From Apilactobacillus quenuiae (lineage in GTDB: Bacteria; Bacillota; Bacilli; Lactobacillales; Lactobacillaceae), in NCBI RefSeq assembly GCF_002994005.1, contig NZ_POSN01000002.1, positions 127,855-191,854 of the forward strand: DNA of 64,000 nucleotides, written 5' to 3'. Shown piece after piece: positions 36,734 to 45,215 of the stretch (the stretch's first letter is position 1; every line of letters begins with the position of its first letter). Under the pieces are notes generated by a model that saw only the letters and a program-made list of their open reading frames with translations, did no database searches and was not told where the DNA came from. The translations under genes were made by a program, and so were the position numbers.

Positions 36734-36761
36734 TTGTCTAATTTTATTTTAATGTTAGAAT
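36734..36761 (+). promoter_or_regulatory. Promoter of aspartokinase-dapF
   Basis: TTGTCT (36734-36739) and TAGAAT (36756-36761) with a TG extension, 16-bp spacer. The leader is only about 35 nt, too short for a lysine riboswitch. Confidence 0.65.
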
Positions 36762-36801
36762 GCAAATTAATTAGAAAGATTAAATTGTGAGATGATATTA
36801 A

Positions 36802-38157
36802 ATGACAAAGTTAATAAAATTCGGTGGTAGTTCATTAGCTAATGGTGAACAATACCAAAAGGTAATTAACATAATTAAGAAAGATAAGAGCCGTCAAATT
36901 ATTGTTCTATCAGCTCCTGGAAAAAGATTTGATAACGATATTAAGGTAACAGATTTACTAATTAAATATGCACAAGCTGTTATAAATAAAAAAGATTATG
37001 GCAACATATTGAATAATATTATTGGACGATATAAAAACATTGCTGATACATATGAAATTAGTGATGCTGAATTCGCTCCAATTGTAAATATATTTAGCGA
37101 TCTACCTAATAAAAAGTATCCTAATAAAGAATATCTATTAGCTGCTTTTAAAGCCCATGGTGAAAGAATGAATGCTAAATTAATGGCAATTATTCTTAAC
37201 CATTTAAAAATAACAGCTAAATTTGTCGATCCTAAGGAACTAGGTATTGTTGTTTCGAAAGAAAATCCTAATGCTGCTGATGTATTAAAAGAAACATATG
37301 AAAACTTAGGTCACTTTGGTTATGGTAATGAAAAATTAGTTATACCTGGATTCTTTGGGTATACAAAAGATGGTGATATGGCAACTTTTGCACGTGGTGG
37401 TTCAGATATAACTGGTTCAATTATTGCAAATGGACTAAATATTCCTATGTATGAAAATTTCACTGATGTTAGTTCAATTTATTCTGCTAATCCAAAAATT
37501 GTTAATCATCCTGCTCCAATTAAAAAGATGACTTACCGTGAAATGCGTGAGCTTGCATATGCCGGCTTTTCAGTTTTTAATGATGAAGCAATTATTCCTG
37601 CCATTAAAGGAAATGTCACCATCAATATTAAGAACACTAACAAACCAGATGATCCTGGAACAATGATTGTTCCAGAAGGATCATTTCAACCTGAGCATCC
37701 CATCACAGGTGTTTCATCTTCTAAGCGTTTTTCAGCACTGTATTTACATAAATACTTGCTAAATAAAGAAGTTGGAATCACATTAAAATTACTTCAAATT
37801 TTTCAAAAATATGATATTTCATATGAACACATGCCATCTGGAATTGATGACTTAACCGTTATTTTTAATAAAGAAAATTTAGATAAAAATACAGTTAAAA
37901 GTTTATGCAAGGAAATTCAAGAAACTATTGAACCTGATAAATTAAACTGGATTGATGACTATGCTATTATCATGGTAGTTGGTGAAGGTATGCGTGATTC
38001 TGCAAACACTATTAGTGATATTATTGATCCAATTACTAATGAAAACATCCCTATTCACATGATTAATCAAGGTGCTTCTCAAATTTCTATCATGATTGGT
38101 ACTAGAGAAGCTAATGCTAATCAAGCAGTCAAAAGCATTTATAATGAATTCTTTTAA
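36802..38157 (+). CDS. lysC: Aspartokinase
   Basis: A 451-residue monofunctional aspartate kinase, first step of the aspartate family. Kinase motif KFGGSSLANGEQY (residues 6-18), FARGGSDITGS (about 197-207), and C-terminal paired ACT domains (from about 310) for allosteric control. Divergent from the lysine operon and followed by dapF. Which end-product inhibits it cannot be read from sequence. Confidence 0.92.
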   Translation: MTKLIKFGGSSLANGEQYQKVINIIKKDKSRQIIVLSAPGKRFDNDIKVTDLLIKYAQAVINKKDYGNILNNIIGRYKNIADTYEISDAEFAPIVNIFSDLPNKKYPNKEYLLAAFKAHGERMNAKLMAIILNHLKITAKFVDPKELGIVVSKENPNAADVLKETYENLGHFGYGNEKLVIPGFFGYTKDGDMATFARGGSDITGSIIANGLNIPMYENFTDVSSIYSANPKIVNHPAPIKKMTYREMRELAYAGFSVFNDEAIIPAIKGNVTINIKNTNKPDDPGTMIVPEGSFQPEHPITGVSSSKRFSALYLHKYLLNKEVGITLKLLQIFQKYDISYEHMPSGIDDLTVIFNKENLDKNTVKSLCKEIQETIEPDKLNWIDDYAIIMVVGEGMRDSANTISDIIDPITNENIPIHMINQGASQISIMIGTREANANQAVKSIYNEFF

Positions 38158-38172
38158 TAAGGAGCAATCAAT

Positions 38173-39147
38173 ATGATTAATTTATTTTATGTTCATGGTT
38201 CTGAAAATCATTTTTATCTTTTAGATCAAACATTATTAACAAGTGAACTGAATGATAACGAGTTAATAAATTTAACAAAAACAATAACTAATAAAAGTAA
38301 TGATTTGAATCCGGCTGATGGTTTATTAGTTATTAACAACTCTAAACATAAAGATGCTTTGGCTCAAATGCGGGTAATAAATGCTGATGGCAGTGAAGCA
38401 TCAATGTGTGGAAATGGCTTAAGATGTGTAGCCAGATACTTATCTAATAAATACCATAAAGATAGTTTTAAAGTTGAAACTAAATCTGCTGACTTATTAG
38501 TCAATAAACACAAAGATTTAGCAAATAATGTTGCTGCATTTAGTGTGGAAATATCACCAGTTTATTTCGATAGTAAATATTTTCCATTTGAAAATTTAAA
38601 CACTACCAGCATTTTAAATACTGCATTACCACAATTAAGCGACCATTTAAGATTTACTGCAATTGCAGTTCCTAATCCACACTTAATTAGTTTTGTAGAA
38701 AATGATCATGATTTAAACGAAACTTTAGGTGAGATCGGTAAAAAGTTAAATGAGCCTAATCCATATTTTACTGATGGCGTTAATGTTAACTTTGCTAAAA
38801 TCTTGAGTCGTAATAAATTATTTGTGCATACTTATGAACGTGGTGTTGGTTTTACTAATGCTTGTGGAACTGGTATGTCAGCAACTTCATTGGCATTTGC
38901 CATTAATTTTCCTAATTTAGTTGATACTAAAGAACAAATTGATGTATATAATCCTGGCGGTATGGTCCAAACTAAAGTTCATAACACGCCTAATAATCAA
39001 TGGATCGAATTAATTGGTAATGCAACTTTTGTCGGAAAAATATCAATCTCAGAAAAAAAACTACATTCTGCAACAGTTGATAATATTAACTTTACCGATA
39101 CAGGTGAAGAAACAGATTATCAAAAATTTGTTGGCTCAATTAAATAA
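38173..39147 (+). CDS. dapF: Diaminopimelate epimerase
   Basis: A 324-residue cofactor-independent epimerase converting LL-DAP to meso-DAP for lysine and peptidoglycan. Its two catalytic cysteines are in EASMCGNGLRC (about residue 78) and TNACGTGMSA (about 230). A non-typical C-terminal tail of about 20-25 residues follows the usual end. It lies 15 nt after lysC, completing the pathway outside the riboswitch operon. Confidence 0.93.
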   Translation: MINLFYVHGSENHFYLLDQTLLTSELNDNELINLTKTITNKSNDLNPADGLLVINNSKHKDALAQMRVINADGSEASMCGNGLRCVARYLSNKYHKDSFKVETKSADLLVNKHKDLANNVAAFSVEISPVYFDSKYFPFENLNTTSILNTALPQLSDHLRFTAIAVPNPHLISFVENDHDLNETLGEIGKKLNEPNPYFTDGVNVNFAKILSRNKLFVHTYERGVGFTNACGTGMSATSLAFAINFPNLVDTKEQIDVYNPGGMVQTKVHNTPNNQWIELIGNATFVGKISISEKKLHSATVDNINFTDTGEETDYQKFVGSIK

Positions 39148-39153
39148 AAAAAT

Positions 39154-39186
39154 AAAGGAGTTCACTGAAAGTGAATTCCTTTTTAG
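39154..39186 (+). terminator. Terminator of lysC-dapF
   Basis: AAAGGAGTTCACT pairs with AGTGAATTCCTTT (one G-T), then T-run. Confidence 0.85.
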
Positions 39187-39207
39187 TTAATGAAACTTCA
39201 TTTTATC

Positions 39208-39216
39208 TGATACAAT
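39208..39216 (+). promoter_or_regulatory. Extended -10 promoter of the MFS gene
   Basis: TGATACAAT (39208-39216) is an extended -10, about 30 nt before the start. The -35 is weak. Confidence 0.45.
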
Positions 39217-39246
39217 ATTAGATAATTAATTTAAGGAAGTGAAAAT

Positions 39247-40656
39247 ATGAAGCATAAACAAATGCTTATTATTTTATCCGTAGCAATAGTTTCATTTTTA
39301 GGAACTGTTGATATGAGCATTGTAAATACTGCATTACCACAAATTTCTAAGGACCTAAACGTCCCGATGAATCAAGCAGAGTGGATTTCATCAGCATATT
39401 TAGTTCTAATATGCATGTCATTAATTCTTTTTGGAAAACTAGGTGATCAATTAAGTAAAGCTAAAATTTTTCAATTGGGAACTTTAGTTTTTACAATTAG
39501 TTCCTTAGCTTGCGGGATTAGTACTAATTTAGTTGTATTGTTAATTGCTCGTTGTTTGCAAGGATTGGGTGCATCAATGACTATGGCAACTAATTTAGGC
39601 ATTATCACTGAATCAGTCCCTTTTAGTTCACGTGGTAAAGCATTAGGAATTAATACCACAATTGGACAATTAGGATATATCGCTGGACCTGCAGTGGCTG
39701 GAATCATCTTATCAATTGCTAGTTGGAACTGGATATTTTTATTCAATGTACCGATTGGCATTGCAGCATTTATTTTTGGTGAATTTGTTTATAGTAAACC
39801 TGATAAAAACAAATCTAAGCCTAGATTAAATATTGACTATTTAGGATTTATAACATTAGCACTGGCTATTGGTTTATTCTTTATTACAATTTTCACCGGC
39901 CAAGAAATTGGTTTTAGCAATTTAGGTATAATTATAGCTTTCATCATTACTGCGATTTTAATTATCACTTTTATTAGAATTGAGTTAAAGGTCGCTGAAC
40001 CTATTTTAGATTTGTCATTATTTAAAAATCCTGGTTTCACAATCAGTATTATTTCTTTAATGTTCATGTATATTATTATTTACTTTAATAACGTGTTATT
40101 GCCATTTTATATTCAAGACAATCTAAAATTTTCTCCTTCTAAGACTGGTTTCATGATGAGTGTCCTACCGGTTGTAAATGTCTTTACAGCTTATCTAGGC
40201 GGTGTGCTTTGTGACAAATATGGTGCAGTTAAAATGTCATTTAGAGCATCCATTATCTTTGTAGTTGCTGAAATCATCTTTGCGGTGGTTCAACCAACTT
40301 GGCCATTAGCAATTCTATTATTTGGTTTTATGGTGTTTGCAACTGCAAATGGATTATTCCAAAACAACCCCATGGTAATGGAAAATGCTAGTAAGGATCA
40401 GCAAGGAGTTGCTGGATCGGTATTAGCATTAAGTCGTAATATTGGTTTTACTGTTGGATTATCCCTATCAACATCACTGTTATATACCGGAATGAGTTTG
40501 AAAGCTCAAAAATCAATAACTACATATCCATTTGGACATGATGATTGGTTCTTATTTGGAATGCATTTTACCTATTGGATAGCCGCTTTAATTATGGTGA
40601 CAGTTACTATAATGCTAATTTGGCTAATGAGACATCGTAAAAATATAAAACAATAA
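39247..40656 (+). CDS. DHA2-family MFS transporter
   Basis: A 469-residue, about 14-helix drug:proton antiporter of the EmrB/QacA type. It has VDMSIVNTALPQISKDL and QAEWISSAYLV at the start, motif A GKLGDQLSKAK, and motif C YIAGPAVAG. It is separately transcribed, ending at a bidirectional terminator. No adjacent regulator, so substrate and control are unknown. Confidence 0.85.
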   Translation: MKHKQMLIILSVAIVSFLGTVDMSIVNTALPQISKDLNVPMNQAEWISSAYLVLICMSLILFGKLGDQLSKAKIFQLGTLVFTISSLACGISTNLVVLLIARCLQGLGASMTMATNLGIITESVPFSSRGKALGINTTIGQLGYIAGPAVAGIILSIASWNWIFLFNVPIGIAAFIFGEFVYSKPDKNKSKPRLNIDYLGFITLALAIGLFFITIFTGQEIGFSNLGIIIAFIITAILIITFIRIELKVAEPILDLSLFKNPGFTISIISLMFMYIIIYFNNVLLPFYIQDNLKFSPSKTGFMMSVLPVVNVFTAYLGGVLCDKYGAVKMSFRASIIFVVAEIIFAVVQPTWPLAILLFGFMVFATANGLFQNNPMVMENASKDQQGVAGSVLALSRNIGFTVGLSLSTSLLYTGMSLKAQKSITTYPFGHDDWFLFGMHFTYWIAALIMVTVTIMLIWLMRHRKNIKQ

Positions 40657-40696
40657 ATAAAGCCACTACTAAAATTAATTAGTAGTGGCTTTATTT
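40656..40696. terminator. Bidirectional terminator
   Basis: AATAAAGCCACTACT (40656-40670) pairs with AGTAGTGGCTTTATT (40681-40695), between convergent MFS and PEP carboxylase genes. Confidence 0.9.
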
Positions 40697-40697
40697 A

Positions 40698-42209
40698 TTA
40701 TCCTAAGAAATGTCTTATTTTCGCCATTTTTTCAATTAAAATATTACGAACTTCTTCATCATCAATTCTAACTAAATCATTAGCTAACTTGGCATGTTCA
40801 ATTTCATCTTCATCAGTTGGACCAGCGGTAATATCAAAGATATCTTGAATGGCATCAACATCTTCTTTTACGCCTTTCCAATTATCATTTTGGGCAATTA
40901 ATGAATCTAATGCATTGGAACTAAAGTATTTTAATACATGTTCAAAATCATGTTTAATATTTGGATAATATTGGGTTAAAGTTTTAAATTCTGCTTTATC
41001 CAATTTCTTCAAAATACGACCCGTTCCAAGCACTTCTGGTGGCACTCCTACTGAATATAAGGAGCCAGTAAAAGTAATTGCACGAGGCATTTTATATCCG
41101 TCAACGTCACGAGAATATCCAATAATGCCAACATGTTGATGACGATCACGACGTTTTGGAAATGCATCAAAAACAGATTGTAAATCATTAATTAAAGGAT
41201 CTAGCGTTTTATGATATTCAGCTGCTGCTTTGTCTGCAACATTTAGCAAAGTTTGTTGATCTTCATCATTGATAATTTTAAAAGCATTATGTTGTAAACC
41301 ATCACGTAATTTAGCAATTGCTGGTTTAACCACTGAATCTAGTGGATAGTCATATCTAAATGCTGACTGAATGGTTGCAGTCTTTAATCCCGGGAATTCT
41401 TCTAGATAACGATCAATTAGTTTAGGTGATAAACCACCTCTAAAAATAGTACTACCAGTACCAGCAATTGGATAAATATCAATTCCAGATTCAGTTGAAA
41501 ATTCACCTAACTTAGTTAAAGCTAGTTTATTTCCAATAATACTATTTAAGAATCCATTTGATAATGCTGAATCAGAGCCAGCTAAAAATACACGCATATA
41601 TTTTAAATCTTCACCAAAATTTTTCTTATATAATTCTACATATTTTTTTAAAATTTTAGGTGCATTATATTGCGCTTTAAAGCTTTCAAATAATGGAATC
41701 ATCCTGAGACGGTCAGTGTTTTTGTGCCCATTACCAAACTCACGATCTTTAAAATGAGCTAAACTAGAAAACTTTTCTTCCATTTTTAGCAACTGATCAG
41801 CCGTTCTAGCCATTGGCAAAATTGCTTCAAATAATGGACGATTTTTAAACTTCAAATCATCAGCAAAATCTTCTGCTAATAAAATTGTTGTCATCGCCTG
41901 CATTAAACTATATCCTTTTTCTTCCCAGATATTAGGTAATCTAAAAGTAAGAAATTTATCATTTCCTAGTGGATGTTGTTTAAAGTATTCATAATGTTCT
42001 GAATATAATCGGTCAATAACTGAGGAGTCAGCATGTTTTCCTTCCCAATCCCACATATATTCATCAGCATCCAAAAAAGAATAATTTTGGTATGCTTCGT
42101 TAATTTCGTTAAATGCTGAAACAAATGGTTCGCCGTCTTTTTTAAAAAATGGAACATTTGCGTTATCTGGGTGTTGAGTACCCATAATGTTTGGTATTCT
42201 TCTATCCAT
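40698..42209 (-). CDS. ppcA: Phosphoenolpyruvate carboxylase, archaeal type
   Basis: A 503-residue enzyme, about half the length of ordinary PEP carboxylase, with the archaeal-type (PpcA) signatures PNIMGTQHPDNANVPFF at the N-terminus, WDWEGKHADSSVIDRL and GYSRDVDGYKMPRAI. It makes oxaloacetate from PEP and bicarbonate. Start at ATG 42209, because the longer TTG start overlaps GGGGG, the ribosome binding site. It follows an aminotransferase gene by 24 nt, suggesting oxaloacetate is aminated to aspartate. Confidence 0.9.
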   Translation of the reverse strand: MDRRIPNIMGTQHPDNANVPFFKKDGEPFVSAFNEINEAYQNYSFLDADEYMWDWEGKHADSSVIDRLYSEHYEYFKQHPLGNDKFLTFRLPNIWEEKGYSLMQAMTTILLAEDFADDLKFKNRPLFEAILPMARTADQLLKMEEKFSSLAHFKDREFGNGHKNTDRLRMIPLFESFKAQYNAPKILKKYVELYKKNFGEDLKYMRVFLAGSDSALSNGFLNSIIGNKLALTKLGEFSTESGIDIYPIAGTGSTIFRGGLSPKLIDRYLEEFPGLKTATIQSAFRYDYPLDSVVKPAIAKLRDGLQHNAFKIINDEDQQTLLNVADKAAAEYHKTLDPLINDLQSVFDAFPKRRDRHQHVGIIGYSRDVDGYKMPRAITFTGSLYSVGVPPEVLGTGRILKKLDKAEFKTLTQYYPNIKHDFEHVLKYFSSNALDSLIAQNDNWKGVKEDVDAIQDIFDITAGPTDEDEIEHAKLANDLVRIDDEEVRNILIEKMAKIRHFLG

Positions 42210-42233
42210 AATAATTACCCCCAAATAATCTAA

Positions 42234-43406
42234 TTATAAATATGCTTTAATTCTTTTTAACGCTTCATGAATTGTTTCATCAGATGCAGCATAAGAAAAT
42301 CTAATATGACCTTCACCACCAGGACCAAATGCACTACCTGGGATTACACCAACTTTAGCTTTTTTAGCCAAATCTAATGCAAAAGCTTCATCATCTTTAC
42401 CAAATTGATCAGGGATTTTAGCAAACATATAAAAGGCCCCTTTTGGTTGTGGCATGCTAAAGCCTAATTCAGTTAATCCTTTTTGTAAGATATCACGACG
42501 TTTTTTATAAATTTTGCTCATTTCAGCTGGATCTTGCATTCCATTTTTTAATGCCTCAGTCGCTGCAACTTGTGCAGAATTGGTTGTGGCAGTGACTAAA
42601 AATGCATGCACCATTGATAATTTTTTAATAATTGGACTAGGTCCACAAATGTATCCCACTCGATATCCTGTCATCGCATGTGACTTAGATAATCCGCTAA
42701 TATATAAAGTTTGTTCTGGAAGCATTTCAGCAATTGAATGATGTTTTACATCATAGGTAATATCACTATAAATTTCATCAGAAATAACAAATAATTTACG
42801 CTCTTTAATAACATTAGCTAATTTTTGCAAATCAGTTTTTGAATATTCAACTCCTGTTGGATTACCCGGATAATTTAATAAAACCGATTTAACCGATGAT
42901 CCTTCTTTATCTAGAGTTGCTTTTAATTTTTCTGGACTTAAAATAAAATCGTTTTCGGAAGTATCAACTTTAATAGGAGTTGCTCCTAAAATTTCAATAA
43001 TTGGGAAATATAAAGCAAATGTAGGTGTAGGAACAATTACTTTATCACCTTTATTTAAAATAGTCTGAAAAGCTGCATAGATTGCTTCAGTAGCTCCCAC
43101 AGTCACAACAACTTCAGATTCAGCATCATAATTTAAGTTATGCATTTTATCCAAATAATTAGCAATTGCATCCCTTAATTCCTGCTTACCAGTTTGACTA
43201 GCATAATGAGAATCATTATTCATGATGCTATCAACTCCAGCTTTTTTAACATGTTCAGGGGTATTTAAATCAGGTTCCCCAATTGTTAATTTAATAATCC
43301 CATCCACATTAGAAATTTTTTTGTCAAAACTTCTAATTCCAGATGGTGCTAATGAATCTAAACTTTTATTGTATACATCGTTTAATGATGAAGCTAATTT
43401 TGGCAT
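42234..43406 (-). CDS. Class I aminotransferase, PatA paralogue (possible aspartate aminotransferase)
   Basis: A 390-residue PLP enzyme clearly paralogous to the patA product in the lysine operon, sharing [25 protein letters not shown] and [13 protein letters not shown] (PLP lysine). Co-transcription with archaeal-type PEP carboxylase suggests it transaminates oxaloacetate to aspartate, feeding asd/lysC, but N-acetyl-DAP aminotransferase activity is an alternative. AGGAGG precedes the start. The leader contains an intrinsic terminator. Confidence 0.82.
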   Translation of the reverse strand: MPKLASSLNDVYNKSLDSLAPSGIRSFDKKISNVDGIIKLTIGEPDLNTPEHVKKAGVDSIMNNDSHYASQTGKQELRDAIANYLDKMHNLNYDAESEVVVTVGATEAIYAAFQTILNKGDKVIVPTPTFALYFPIIEILGATPIKVDTSENDFILSPEKLKATLDKEGSSVKSVLLNYPGNPTGVEYSKTDLQKLANVIKERKLFVISDEIYSDITYDVKHHSIAEMLPEQTLYISGLSKSHAMTGYRVGYICGPSPIIKKLSMVHAFLVTATTNSAQVAATEALKNGMQDPAEMSKIYKKRRDILQKGLTELGFSMPQPKGAFYMFAKIPDQFGKDDEAFALDLAKKAKVGVIPGSAFGPGGEGHIRFSYAASDETIHEALKRIKAYL

Positions 43407-43426
43407 TACTTTTCCTCCTAAATTAA

Positions 43427-43466
43427 CAAAAAAGACCCTTGTTTTTACATAAAAACAGAGAGTCTC
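43427..43466 (-). terminator. Leader terminator (attenuator) of the aminotransferase-ppcA operon
   Basis: On the minus strand an arm at 43465-43450 pairs with 43449-43433 over about 15 bp with one bulged C, then T6 (43428-43433). It is inside the 5' untranslated region; no upstream minus-strand gene needs it, so it is probably conditional. No known aptamer, T-box or leader peptide is seen in the roughly 30 nt before it. Confidence 0.75.
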
Positions 43467-43502
43467 TTTTCAACGTTCAATTCACATTTTAATGTTAATA
43501 AA

Positions 43503-43531
43503 ATAATAGTATAACTTACTAATAAAATCAA
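43503..43531 (-). promoter_or_regulatory. Probable promoter of the aminotransferase-ppcA operon
   Basis: Minus strand TTGATT (43526-43531) and TATTAT (43503-43508) are 17 bp apart. The rest of the region to 43690 is AT-rich with no supported gene. Confidence 0.5.
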
Positions 43532-43696
43532 CATTGTTTTATAACCATATTATAATCAACAATTTACTTTCATTTTTAAAACCTATGATACAGGCTTTTA
43601 CATCAATTTTTAAGTTATTTTTTGGTTTGCCTAACTTTTTCTTTAAATATACAATATTCTATAAATGCTTTACAAGATCGTATTTTAATAATATAG

Positions 43697-43728
43697 TTAT
43701 AATTGTTATTAATTAATAATCATTATAA
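43697..43728 (+). promoter_or_regulatory. Double PerR/Fur-box-like palindrome upstream of VIT genes
   Basis: TAATAATCATTATAA (43714-43728) matches the PerR box consensus at all but one defined position. A second, weaker copy lies at 43697-43711, and the whole 32 bp is itself nearly palindromic. It overlaps a TATAAT (43698-43703) and ends 20 nt before the first VIT start, an ideal repressor position. Confidence 0.6.
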
Positions 43729-43748
43729 AGTAACGAGGTGGATATTTA

Positions 43749-44435
43749 ATGAAAAACAAAAAAAGTTTAGCTCAAAAAATAAATGTAATTAGAGCTAGTG
43801 TAATGGGTTCTAACGATGGAATCCTTTCTGTTGCTGGAATTGTAATTGGGGTTGCTGGAGCAACTACTAACGCTTTTTCAATTTTCATTTCAGGAATTGC
43901 TGGAATGATTGCTGGAACCGTTTCAATGGCAATGGGTGAATATGTATCAGTTAATACTGAAAGTGATTCCCAAAAAAGAGCTGTTATGAATGAAAAGTTT
44001 GCTTTAAAAAACAACTATGAAGAAGAATTTAATTTTGTTAAAAATAAATACATGCAGAGTGGCATTTCAGCAGAATTATCTGAGAAAGCAACTAAAGAAA
44101 TGATGAACAAAGATGCGTTAGTCACAACTGTTCGTGAAAAATATGGTTTTATCGTTAATAATTTCACCAGTCCCTACGATGCAGCCATCGCATCAATGAT
44201 TTCATTTCCAATTGGATCAATATTACCGCTATTAGCTATCTCAATATTTCCTTCAGGAATAAACATTATAACAACATTTATTGCGGTCGTTATTGCTCTT
44301 GCTATTACTGGATATATTGCAGCAATTCTAAGTCGTGCTAATAAGCTAAAATCAATAATCAGAAATGTTACATCTGGAATGTTAACAATGATTGTTACAT
44401 ATTTAATCGGTTTATTAGTAGGAATATTGAGTTAA
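43749..44435 (+). CDS. VIT-family (CCC1/VIT1) metal transporter, copy 1
   Basis: A 228-residue membrane protein of the vacuolar-iron-transporter family that moves Fe2+ or Mn2+. Signature IRASVMGSNDGILSVAGIVIGVAGA (about residues 14-38), GEYVSVNTESD (about 64-74), and a charged cytoplasmic metal-binding helix (about 75-125), then three C-terminal helices. First of two tandem copies, behind PerR-like boxes, suggesting metal or peroxide control. Confidence 0.87.
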   Translation: MKNKKSLAQKINVIRASVMGSNDGILSVAGIVIGVAGATTNAFSIFISGIAGMIAGTVSMAMGEYVSVNTESDSQKRAVMNEKFALKNNYEEEFNFVKNKYMQSGISAELSEKATKEMMNKDALVTTVREKYGFIVNNFTSPYDAAIASMISFPIGSILPLLAISIFPSGINIITTFIAVVIALAITGYIAAILSRANKLKSIIRNVTSGMLTMIVTYLIGLLVGILS

Positions 44436-44450
44436 TAGGAGAAAATTAAT

Positions 44451-45137
44451 ATGCAAAAGAAAAAACAAACTATGAACGAAAAATTAAATACATTAAGAGC
44501 TGGTGTTTTGGGATCTAATGATGGAATTTTAACGGTTGTAGGTGTTCTCTTCTCAGTGGCTGTTGCTACTCCAAATATATTTACTATTTTTATTGCTGGG
44601 CTATCTGACTTGTTAGCATGTGCCTTTTCAATGGCTTCCGGTGAATATGCTTCGGTTAGTTCACAAAGAGATGCCGAAAGTTCTGCTGTAAAGGTAGAAC
44701 AAAGCTTATTAAAACATGATATAGATAGTGAAGTTAATGCCGTTAAACAATACTATGTAAAAAGAGGTATTAGTGATGAAACATCTACTGAAATTGCTAA
44801 AGAATTAATCGACAAAAAACCATTAGATACAGTTGTTAATACTAAATATGGAATTCAATTAGGTCACTACATGAGTCCATGGAATGCTGCTTTTTCATCA
44901 CTGATTTCTGCAGCACTAGGTGGTATTTTTCCATTATTAGCGATGAGCTTAACTAGTGGTATCTATCGTTGGCCAGCTACGATTTCCGCTGTAATTCTAT
45001 CAGTTGCTATAACTGGTTTTCTAAGTGCAAAATTGGGTAATGGTTTAGCTAAAACTGCTGTCATTCGTAATATAATTATCGGAATTTTAACTATGATTAT
45101 TCACTTTGCTCTTGGAAAGTTAATGAATCAATTTTAA
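44451..45137 (+). CDS. VIT-family metal transporter, copy 2
   Basis: A 228-residue paralogue of the preceding gene, the same length, 15 nt downstream. Signature LRAGVLGSNDGILTVVGVLFSVAVA and GEYASVSSQRDAE. The pair could form a heteromer or have different metal preference. Operon partner of copy 1; no strong terminator is seen immediately after. Confidence 0.87.
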   Translation: MQKKKQTMNEKLNTLRAGVLGSNDGILTVVGVLFSVAVATPNIFTIFIAGLSDLLACAFSMASGEYASVSSQRDAESSAVKVEQSLLKHDIDSEVNAVKQYYVKRGISDETSTEIAKELIDKKPLDTVVNTKYGIQLGHYMSPWNAAFSSLISAALGGIFPLLAMSLTSGIYRWPATISAVILSVAITGFLSAKLGNGLAKTAVIRNIIIGILTMIIHFALGKLMNQF

Positions 45138-45215
45138 TCAAAATCTAATATTGATTTTTTAGTTATTATCCCATAGAATTATTCTAATCGTTATATGATT
45201 TTAGGAGGATGTTCT

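Noticed and set aside
43534-43716. 60-codon plus-strand ORF rich in Phe, Ile and Asn
   Set aside because: No ribosome binding site, composition follows the AT-rich intergenic DNA, and it overlaps the promoter region of the minus-strand operon.
43749-45137. Tandem VIT genes as a recent mobile duplication
   Set aside because: The two copies are strongly diverged and share one operon; no flanking repeats or transposase remnants are seen.
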